From Streptosporangiaceae bacterium (GTDB lineage: Bacteria > Actinomycetota > Actinomycetes > Streptosporangiales > Streptosporangiaceae), in the NCBI GenBank assembly GCA_030042885.1, contig JASHYW010000447.1:1-17440 (forward strand): a stretch of DNA of 17,440 bases. Direction: 5' to 3'. Of this stretch, positions 8,855 through 14,385 are shown piece by piece. Made by a program: the position numbers and the translations under genes. Every line of letters starts with the position of its first letter. Position 1 is the stretch's first letter. Below the pieces are notes generated by a model that saw only the letters and a program-made list of their open reading frames with translations, searched no databases and had not been told where the DNA came from.

Positions 8855-10042
8855 TCATGCTCCCTTCGCGGCCAGTTCCGCGGCCCGGCGGGCCGCGCCG
8901 TCCATCGTCGCCACCTGCTCGACCGCGGAGATGGCCGCATCGGAGAGGATACGCCTGCCCTCGGCGGCGTTGTTCCCGTCGAGCCGGACGACCACCGGGC
9001 GGTCTAGCTGCTCGCCGCGCGATTCCAGCATGGCGACCGCCGAGACGATCCCGTTGGCCACCGCGTCGCAGGAGGTGATCCCGCCGAACACGTTGACCAG
9101 GACGCAGCGGACGCTCGGGTCCGACAGCACGATCTCGAAGCCGTTCGCCATCACCTCGGCCGATGCCCCGCCGCCGATGTCGAGGAAATTGGCCGGCCTG
9201 ACCCCGCCGAACTGCTGGCCCGCGTACGCCACCACGTCGAGGGTGGACATCACCAGGCCGGCGCCGTTGCCGATGATGCCGACTTCGCCGTCAAGCTTGA
9301 CGTAGTTGAGGTGCTTTTCCTTCGCCCTGGCCTCAATCGGGTCCGTGCTGCTGATGTCATTGAACCTGGCGTGCTCCTGCCGGAACGCCGCGTTGTCGTC
9401 CAGCGTCACCTTGCCGTCGACGGCCAGCACAGAACCGTCCTTGGTGAGCGCCATCGGGTTGACCTCGGCCAGCGTGGCGTCCTCGTCCGCGAACATCGTC
9501 CACAGCCGCTCGGCCAGCAACGCAGCCCCGTCCGCGGCTTCGGCCGGGATACGGCCTGCCGCGATGATCTCCGCCGCCCTGGCGCGGTCGACGCCGATCA
9601 GCGGTGACACCGGGATCCTCGCCACCGCGTCGGGGTTGCTGTGCGCGACCTCTTCGATCTCCATTCCGCCCTGCACCGAGCAGATGGACAAGAAGGTACG
9701 GTTCGCCCGGTCCAGCAGGAAAGACAGGTAATACTCAGCCGTGATGTCGCTGGCCTGGGCGATCAGCACCGTGTGGACCGTGTGGCCCTTGATGTCCATG
9801 CCCAGGATCTGGCTGGCCTTGGCATAGGCATCATCCGGGCCCTCGGCCAGCTTCACGCCGCCGGCTTTCCCGCGCCCGCCCGTCTTCACCTGGGCCTTCA
9901 CCACGACCAGCGGGTGGCCCTGCGCGGCGAACCGCGCCGCGATCTCGCGTGCTTCCCCGGCCGTACGGGCGACCTGGCCAGCCTGCACAGGGACGCCGTG
10001 CTCGGCGAACAGTTCCTTCGCCTGATACTCAAACAGGTCCAC
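8855..10042 (-). CDS. sucC: Succinyl-CoA synthetase (ADP/GDP-forming), beta subunit
   Basis: Beta subunit with an ATP-grasp nucleotide-binding domain. It has 395 residues, beginning [19 protein letters not shown]. Motifs: [19 protein letters not shown] in the ATP-grasp domain, [50 protein letters not shown] and [19 protein letters not shown]. The start is GTG at 10042 with GGAG a few bases ahead. It is the first gene of the sucCD unit; its promoter must lie in the 85 bases before the integrase stop or within the integrase gene, so the neighbouring insertion may have replaced its native upstream region. Confidence 0.97.
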   Translation of the reverse strand: MDLFEYQAKELFAEHGVPVQAGQVARTAGEAREIAARFAAQGHPLVVVKAQVKTGGRGKAGGVKLAEGPDDAYAKASQILGMDIKGHTVHTVLIAQASDITAEYYLSFLLDRANRTFLSICSVQGGMEIEEVAHSNPDAVARIPVSPLIGVDRARAAEIIAAGRIPAEAADGAALLAERLWTMFADEDATLAEVNPMALTKDGSVLAVDGKVTLDDNAAFRQEHARFNDISSTDPIEARAKEKHLNYVKLDGEVGIIGNGAGLVMSTLDVVAYAGQQFGGVRPANFLDIGGGASAEVMANGFEIVLSDPSVRCVLVNVFGGITSCDAVANGIVSAVAMLESRGEQLDRPVVVRLDGNNAAEGRRILSDAAISAVEQVATMDGAARRAAELAAKGA

Positions 10043-10071
10043 TCTCAGTCTCCACTATTTCCGCTGTTCAT

Positions 10072-10111
10072 TAGCCTAAGTGTCTGATAAGTCAGCACCT
10101 TGGTAGCCTAA
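10072..10111. repeat. Direct repeats TAGCCTAA next to the integrase
   Basis: TAGCCTAA occurs at 10072-10079 and 10104-10111 in the AT-richer gap between sucC and the integrase stop; a third partial (AGCCTAG) is at 10117. They could be integrase arm-type sites or sucC promoter elements (TAGGCT on the minus strand resembles a -10 box). No matching copy was found at the other end of the accessory region. Confidence 0.3.
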
Positions 10112-10127
10112 TTGGGAGCCTAGCGGT

Positions 10128-11273
10128 TCAGCTTTGGCCTTCGTTGGTCTTTCCTTTGCCCTCGAACAGCGGACCCAGCGCCACCGCAGCGGTACGCGTA
10201 ACTGGCCGGAGCTGATGCCTATATACAACCTCGGTTGTCCGAGTGCTGGAGTGGCCCACCGCATCCGCGATCTGCTCGATGGGCACGCCGGAATCCGACA
10301 GGAGCGAAACAAAGGCAGGGCGCAGCTCGCGCGGCGTCCAGTCCTGGCCAAGGCCAGCCTTCTCAGTGATCCGCTTGAACTCCATCCGGACGTCGGTTGC
10401 GTACATGGGGCCGCCGAGGCTCGTGCAGAACACCAGGTTGTCTTCCTTCCATGCCGTCCCGGCTTTGGCCCGGGCAGCCGCCTGCTTCAGGACCAGCTCC
10501 CGCAGCGCCTCTACGGCGATATCGGGAATCTGGAACACGCGCCGCGACTTCTCGCTCTTGGTCTCCCCGGTGCGCCGTACCGATCGGTAAACGGCCACGG
10601 TGCCGGCCTCGAGGTCCACCTCGGACCAGCGCAGGGCGCGTGCTTCCTCGGTGCGGATGCCGCCGAGCATGCTCACGGCGACGTATGGCCACAGGCGTTC
10701 TCCCTTGGCTGCTTCCAGCACGGCAAGAGCCTGGTCCAGATTAAGTGACCTAGACGGCCTCCCCGGCTTTCCTACGGGTACGGCAGCCAGGTCCGCGACG
10801 TTCCGGACCACGAGGTCATTGACCATCGCGTTCCGGATGGCCTGGCTCAGGATCATCCGGGCCAGCCTAACGCTCCTGGTTGACAAGCGCTCAGCCAGCT
10901 TGCCCAGCGCGAAATCGACGTCCCGCACCTTAAGCTCGACGAGCTTGACGTTGCCGATCAGCCCGACTAGGTGCCTGACCATGATCCGGTAGCCCGTCAC
11001 GGTGCTTTGTGCCTGCGTGTTCAGGGTCTCCAGCCAGTCCTTCAGGCACTGCTCGACGGTGTAACGGGCCGGAGTGCGGATGCCTGCGGCAAGTTCCTGG
11101 TGCTTGAACCGCAGCTTGTCCTTGACCTCGGTCTTGGTACGGCCCCGGACGATGATCCGGTCCCGGCGGCCGTCTGGCTTCCGGCCAACCGTGATCGTCC
11201 CGGCCCAGCGGTCCCGGCTGCGATCGTAGTAGATCGAATCTTCGCCCCGGGCACGGCGTTTGGTCTCTGCCAT
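10128..11273 (-). CDS. Tyrosine-type site-specific integrase
   Basis: Phage/ICE-type recombinase of 381 residues from ATG at 11273. The N-terminal AP2-like part (EDSIYYDRSRDRWAGTITVG) binds arm sites, a SAM-like core-binding domain spans about 75-160 (YTVEQCLKDWLETL...), and the catalytic domain follows. Catalytic residues seen: Arg207 in GGIRTEEARALRW, Arg318 in TPRELRPAF, His341 in AVGHSS and nucleophile Tyr351 in VVYRHQ. The usual first His of the HxxR box is Arg315, a variant I know from many actinomycete element integrases. The frame stays open upstream to 11558 but the conserved protein starts at MAETKRR, with AAGGGAG close ahead. It sits beside sucC and most likely marks one end of an integrated element. 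Confidence 0.93.
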   Translation of the reverse strand: MAETKRRARGEDSIYYDRSRDRWAGTITVGRKPDGRRDRIIVRGRTKTEVKDKLRFKHQELAAGIRTPARYTVEQCLKDWLETLNTQAQSTVTGYRIMVRHLVGLIGNVKLVELKVRDVDFALGKLAERLSTRSVRLARMILSQAIRNAMVNDLVVRNVADLAAVPVGKPGRPSRSLNLDQALAVLEAAKGERLWPYVAVSMLGGIRTEEARALRWSEVDLEAGTVAVYRSVRRTGETKSEKSRRVFQIPDIAVEALRELVLKQAAARAKAGTAWKEDNLVFCTSLGGPMYATDVRMEFKRITEKAGLGQDWTPRELRPAFVSLLSDSGVPIEQIADAVGHSSTRTTEVVYRHQLRPVTRTAAVALGPLFEGKGKTNEGQS

Positions 11274-11298
11274 AGCTCCCTTTCCCTGATGGGTCGCC

Positions 11299-11417
11299 AC
11301 ACTCCGCCTCGGCCAGGAACTCCTCAATGGCCTCGAGCAGGACGATCCGCTTACGGCCGAGCTTGATGCTCTGTATCCGCCCCGCCCGTATCGGGAAGTT
11401 ACCTCATCTATTGTGCT
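11299..11417 (-). pseudogene. Excisionase (helix-turn-helix) remnant upstream of the integrase
   Basis: Two frames together resemble a small MerR/excisionase-type DNA-binding protein. 11417-11385 reads STIDEVTSRYG, the usual first helix. From about 11385 the neighbouring frame reads AGRIQSIKLGRKR and continues through LEAIEEFLAEAE, the usual wing and C-terminal helix. The 10-12 residues that normally hold the turn and recognition helix are absent, the frame changes, there is no start codon, and a TGA blocks the second frame at 11406-11404. This fits an internal deletion. Gene order xis-int is typical of actinomycete integrative elements; loss of xis would leave the element unable to excise by itself. 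Confidence 0.6.
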
Positions 11418-11419
11418 TC

Positions 11420-11556
11420 TCAGCGAGCGCGGGCCTCGGGGGAACCGAAGTTCGCTTTGCGGTATTGGTGTTGCGTCGCATCTAGCAGATCGCGGGCTTC
11501 CTCCTGGAAGGGCAGTCTGGTGACCGCGGCCGGTCCTTCGTCCCGCGCGTCCTTTC
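11420..11556 (-). pseudogene. C-terminal coding fragment of an unidentified gene
   Basis: An open stretch ending at TGA 11422-11420 reads KDARDEGPAAVTRLPFQEEA, then a helical segment DLLDATQHQYRKANFGSPEARAR. Codon use is strongly GC at third positions, unlike random sequence, but there is no start codon and a TGA closes the frame just upstream. It may be the surviving end of the gene that preceded xis in the ancestral element (a replication gene in AICE-type elements), but I do not recognise the family. Confidence 0.35.
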
Positions 11557-11576
11557 ACCAGCGAGCGCGCCCGGCA

Positions 11577-12173
11577 TCACCGAGCGCCGTCTGGCGGTTC
11601 CGATGAAGGCGGGGTCTCCCAGCTGCGGGTGATGAAGACGTAGTCGCGGATGTCCCGGATCGTCTGGTCAAGGTGCCGCAGGGCTTGCATGATGTACTGC
11701 CGGTCCGCTTCACGGGCCGCGTCTAGGGCGGTCTGGAGGCTCAGGCCAGCATGGAAGAGGTTGCGGACGATGCCGCCGAGCAGGTCCTGGCTGACCTGCG
11801 GCGACCCTGCCGCGGAGGCCTGCGGTACCGGCAGGCCGGCGGCGAGGGCCGCCTCCCTGGACGGGTAGACCGAGACCAGGCGGTCGAGTCCGTTCGCGCT
11901 CACGACGCGGCGGACGACCTCGGCGGGCACCACCAGCCGCAGCTGCGTGCCGTTGGCGACCGCCCGCCGGTGGGCGCGCACCAAGGCCTCCGCGCCCGCG
12001 TAATCACATGAGGCTGTTGCGGTCATATCCACGATCAGTACAGCGGCGCCGCGGTTGATGAGCGCCAGTAGTTCTTCGCGGATCTGGCCGGCATTGGCCG
12101 CGTTGATATGCTCTGGCGGCATCACGACTGCCTGCCCGCCCGTCCACTGGACCGGGTAGGTGTCCTTAAACAC
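11577..12173 (-). CDS. STAS-domain protein with C-terminal histidine-kinase-like dimerisation hairpin
   Basis: 198 residues from GTG at 12173. Residues about 6-105 form a STAS domain (anti-sigma factor antagonist fold): PEHINAANAGQIREELLALI, VLIVDMTATASCDYAGAEAL, RLVVPAEVVRRVVSANGLDRLV. The position of the phosphorylated serine in SpoIIAA (D-S-S-G) reads D-Y-A-G, so classical serine-switch control seems absent. Residues about 125-185 (LLGGIVRNLFHAGLSLQ ... LDQTIRDIRDYVF) match the helical hairpin of HisKA_3-type kinases, but the phospho-histidine position is leucine and no ATPase domain follows. The frame is open to GTG 12263, but the 12173 start overlaps the upstream gene's TAA by 8 bases, suggesting coupled translation. 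Likely a partner-binding or dimerising regulator. Confidence 0.75.
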   Translation of the reverse strand: MFKDTYPVQWTGGQAVVMPPEHINAANAGQIREELLALINRGAAVLIVDMTATASCDYAGAEALVRAHRRAVANGTQLRLVVPAEVVRRVVSANGLDRLVSVYPSREAALAAGLPVPQASAAGSPQVSQDLLGGIVRNLFHAGLSLQTALDAAREADRQYIMQALRHLDQTIRDIRDYVFITRSWETPPSSEPPDGAR

Positions 12174-12876
12174 GGCGGCAAACGGGGCGTAGGCCGCGAA
12201 TCGCGGGCGTCGGCACTGCTGCAGCGGAGGGGGAGTTATCTGATGCCTGACGGATCGCTGCACGGGTCCTAGCCCGGCTAGGCGAGAGACAATTCAGGGC
12301 CTGGGACGGCTGACCGGTTCCCAGATGAACGACGACGGCGTCGGTGTGACAGCGGCGGAGCCGCTCGCCGGCCAGTTCCTGTGCCGGCTCGCATTCGGCC
12401 CGCGCACGGGAACACAGGTCTTCAGCGATGACGGTGAGCTCGGCCGCCGTCGCCCGTACCTCTGCGCTACGCCTGGCCGTGACCCGGGCCCGCGCGAGCG
12501 TCTCGCGGACGAACTCCGTCAGCGCCTGGTACTCGCCCGGTGGCATCCGGTTCCGCTTTCGCCCGTCATCGGCTGAGCCGACGCGCCAGATCCGGGTGTC
12601 CGCGTTGTGCAGTTGGAAGGCATACTCGCGTGTCTGGCGCACTATCCCGTCAAGCTGGCCGAGTGCGCAATCGACGTCGGCTGCCTGGGGGCCACCATTC
12701 GCCCGAACGTGCTCCAGCGCGAAGTCTGCCGCGAACGAACGTGGCATAACGCTGTGCAGCACGCTAAGGCACCAGGCAGCCGCGACATCGTGACCAGGCC
12801 CGCCGTAAGGCGCGTACCAGACCGGGGGGGCGTACCGAGCGGGGTGGTCTTCAGGCGGTGACATTCGCGAGCTCAC
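12166..12876 (-). CDS. Helical (DHp-like) signalling protein, unknown function
   Basis: 236 residues from GTG at 12876 (ATG at 12864 is an alternative). An N-terminal Pro/Tyr-rich stretch is followed by SVLHSVMPRSFAADFALEHV and, after a short break, LGQLDGIVRQTREYAFQLHN, which resembles the same two-helix dimerisation hairpin found in the STAS protein and in actinobacterial GAF/PAS kinases. A long helical segment rich in Arg/Ala/Glu (about 105-165, ETLARARVTARRSAEVRATA onward) may be a coiled coil. The last 60 residues look less coding-like and contain the palindrome at 12268-12282, so the functional protein may be shorter. The TAA stop overlaps the GTG start of the STAS gene. Confidence 0.6.
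   Translation of the reverse strand: MSSRMSPPEDHPARYAPPVWYAPYGGPGHDVAAAWCLSVLHSVMPRSFAADFALEHVRANGGPQAADVDCALGQLDGIVRQTREYAFQLHNADTRIWRVGSADDGRKRNRMPPGEYQALTEFVRETLARARVTARRSAEVRATAAELTVIAEDLCSRARAECEPAQELAGERLRRCHTDAVVVHLGTGQPSQALNCLSPSRARTRAAIRQASDNSPSAAAVPTPAIRGLRPVCRRV
12268..12282. repeat. 15-bp palindrome CCTAGCCCGGCTAGG
   Basis: CCTAGCC-C-GGCTAGG is perfectly symmetric with 7-bp arms. It lies within the last third of the 12876-12166 frame and about 95 bases before the preferred STAS start. It could be an operator or attenuator, or chance; the frame around it has weak codon bias. Confidence 0.35.
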
Positions 12877-12916
12877 GCCCTGGCGCTTCGGCCCTTTGAC
12901 AACAGCGTCAGGGCGA

Positions 12917-12958
12917 ACCCGGTACGTGAAGGGGGTGACCCGTGCCCCCGTACCGGGT
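12917..12958. terminator. Strong hairpin between the response regulator and the DHp-like gene
   Basis: ACCCGGTAC (12917-12925) pairs with GTACCGGGT (12950-12958), and inside it GGGGG (12931-12935) pairs with CCCCC (12945-12949), with a 9-base loop and a 5-base bulge. It lies in the 243-base gap downstream of the response regulator stop (13120) and 40 bases upstream of the next minus-strand gene. It may terminate the regulator transcript or act in the leader of the next gene. No T-run follows. Confidence 0.45.
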
Positions 12959-13052
12959 CACCCGCCCGAGCCGGAACGGCGGGAAGAGGAGGCATAGCGC
13001 AACGCTAAGTAATCAGCCTGTCGGGTGGACACCCTCAAATGGTTCGATCACG

Positions 13053-13070
13053 CCCCCTTAAATAGGGGGG
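13053..13070. repeat. C-run/G-run hairpin with AT loop
   Basis: CCCCC-TTAAATA-GGGGGG, flanked more distantly by GGTGGA (13024-13029) and TCCACC (13075-13080), forms a second hairpin 50 bases past the response regulator stop. The AT loop is striking in this GC-rich DNA. Terminator is the simplest reading. Confidence 0.4.
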
Positions 13071-13119
13071 AGTTCCACCGCGCCGGAGGTCACAGACCAC
13101 GCGCGCAGCAGAGAGGGCT

Positions 13120-13794
13120 CTAACTGGCCTTCGGGTCAGCCGGTAGCCCAGGCATGTATCCGGCGCGGGTTGCGATGACGACCGCCTCGAGCTGGGTGTG
13201 CGCCCCGAGTTTCATCAAGATGTTCTTGACGTGCCCGCGGGCGGTGTGACGGCTCACCACCAGCCGATGAGCGATGGCCTGCGGGTCGAGTCCCTCCCCC
13301 ATCAGGGCGAGGACCTGCCGCTCGCGGGCGGTTAGCCGAGCCTGGCCCGGCATGGGGCTGTCCGGCGGCGCGCTGACGCGACCCAGGCTCTCAATGAGCG
13401 CCGCCATTGTGTTCTGTTCAACCAGGATGTTCCCGTCTACGGGGGTCCGGATTGCCGCCAGGATGGCGGGAAAGGGACTGTCCTTCGCCAGGAACCCGGA
13501 GGCGCCGGCAGTTGCAGCCGCGGCGAGCCGGGCGGGCGTGGCGTCCGCGGTAAGGATCAGGACGCGGACCTGAGGGCAGGCAGCCTTAACCTGTCGCGTG
13601 GCCTCGATGCCGTCGGCACCGGGCAGGCGGATGTCCATCAGCACGACGTCGGGGCTAGTGGCAGCCGCCAGCGCGACCGCTTCCTCGGCTGTTCCCACGG
13701 CACCCACGCAGTCCATATCGGGCTGGGCACCCAACGCGACCTGCAGGGCGTCGGCGAGCGTTTGCTGGTCCTCGACCACCAGCACCCGGATCAC
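13120..13794 (-). CDS. NarL/LuxR-family response regulator
   Basis: Two-component transcription factor of 224 residues. The receiver domain has the full active site: acidic pair Glu8-Asp9 (LVVEDQQ), phosphoacceptor Asp54 (VVLMDIRLPG), Thr82 (LILTADA) and Lys104 (FLAKD). A linker at about 120-150 leads to the LuxR helix-turn-helix at 154-213 (LTARERQVLALMGEGLDPQ, then VSRHTARGHVKNILMKLG). The start is GTG with only a distant GGAAAG, so translation initiation may be weak. It is divergent from kaiB across 288 bases and is the only obvious output partner for the kinase at the end of the kai operon, although a HisKA-type kinase with a NarL-type regulator is an unusual pair. Confidence 0.93.
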   Translation of the reverse strand: MIRVLVVEDQQTLADALQVALGAQPDMDCVGAVGTAEEAVALAAATSPDVVLMDIRLPGADGIEATRQVKAACPQVRVLILTADATPARLAAAATAGASGFLAKDSPFPAILAAIRTPVDGNILVEQNTMAALIESLGRVSAPPDSPMPGQARLTARERQVLALMGEGLDPQAIAHRLVVSRHTARGHVKNILMKLGAHTQLEAVVIATRAGYMPGLPADPKAS

Positions 13795-13925
13795 CGCGCG
13801 GCCCGGCTTTCCAGTAGTCCGGTCACAGGCGGATATACCGTCTCATGATCTCGGGCACTGTCTTCCTTTCTTGTGCTTGCGTGGCTGCCTTTGCGTTCGC
13901 TGGCTTTCTTCCTGATCCTCAACGG

Positions 13926-13987
13926 TACCGCCTGTCCTTTTGGGGAGTACATTCGAACGGACTGAGTTGCGCGCAGGACAGGCGGTA
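13926..13987. promoter_or_regulatory. 13-bp perfect inverted repeat in the divergent kaiB / response-regulator promoter region
   Basis: TACCGCCTGTCCT (13926-13938) and its exact complement AGGACAGGCGGTA (13975-13987) are separated by 36 bases, midway between the two divergent starts. Arms of this length and precision suggest an operator bound by a dimer at two sites (looping) or an RNA hairpin in a leader. The divergent response regulator is the natural candidate binder. The 13795-14082 gap otherwise shows no supportable gene. Confidence 0.5.
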
Positions 13988-14082
13988 GCGGCGAGGGACG
14001 GTGCGACAGCAGTGGAGCATGCTGGCCCGCGATACCGCCGAGGGCTGTCCGTGACTGGCTCACGAAATCGCGTCATGCAGTG

Positions 14083-14385
14083 ATGGCGTACTCGTTCCGT
14101 CTTTATGTGGCCGGGCAGACCGACAGGTCCCAGGCCGCGGAGGCGAATCTGCGCGCATTGTGCGAATCCCGCCTGCCAGGTGGCTACGAGCTTGAGGTCG
14201 TCGACGTCATCGAGCAGCCAGGCCTGGCCGAGGAAGAGCGGATTCTGGCCACCCCTACCGTGGTCAGGCGGGCCCCGCTGCCGCAGCGGCGGGTGATCGG
14301 GGACCTGTCCGACCATCAGCGCGCGGCTTACGCCCTCGGCCTGCCAGAGCGGCCGGGCCTGACCCGACAAGGGGATGAGGAATGA
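14083..14385 (+). CDS. kaiB: KaiB-family circadian/timing protein
   Basis: About 100 residues. KaiB binds the CI ring of KaiC after switching from a tetrameric fold to a thioredoxin-like fold. Conserved features: YSFRLYVAGQTDRSQAAEAN at the start, LEVVDVIEQPGLAEEERILA, the TPT turn, and RRVIGDLSD, which retains the Gly-Asp of the fold-switch region. The cyanobacterial triple proline (PPP) reads PLP here. ATG at 14083 is preferred; GTG at 14080 is equally in frame, and no ribosome site is clear for either, so the message may be leaderless or weakly translated. The TGA overlaps the kaiC ATG in ATGA. Confidence 0.93.
   Translation: MAYSFRLYVAGQTDRSQAAEANLRALCESRLPGGYELEVVDVIEQPGLAEEERILATPTVVRRAPLPQRRVIGDLSDHQRAAYALGLPERPGLTRQGDEE

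Noticed and set aside
8854..8940. Longer sucD start at 8940
   Set aside because: The additional 29 residues are an out-of-frame reading of the sucC C-terminus; GTG 8853 has a good ribosome site and matches family length.
10085..10130. Possible tRNA D-arm look-alike (TAGCCTAATTGGGAGCCTA) as an integration target
   Set aside because: No anticodon stem, T-loop (GGTTCGA) or acceptor pairing follows on either strand.
12174..12263. GTG at 12263 as start of the STAS protein
   Set aside because: No ribosome site, and it would overlap the upstream gene by 98 bases; the GTG at 12173 overlaps its stop by only 8 bases and leaves a complete STAS domain.
13791..14063. A 90-residue minus-strand frame just upstream of the response regulator, overlapping its GTG start
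   Set aside because: Third codon positions are not clearly GC-rich, no family is recognisable, and it covers the 13-bp inverted repeat; more likely promoter or leader DNA.
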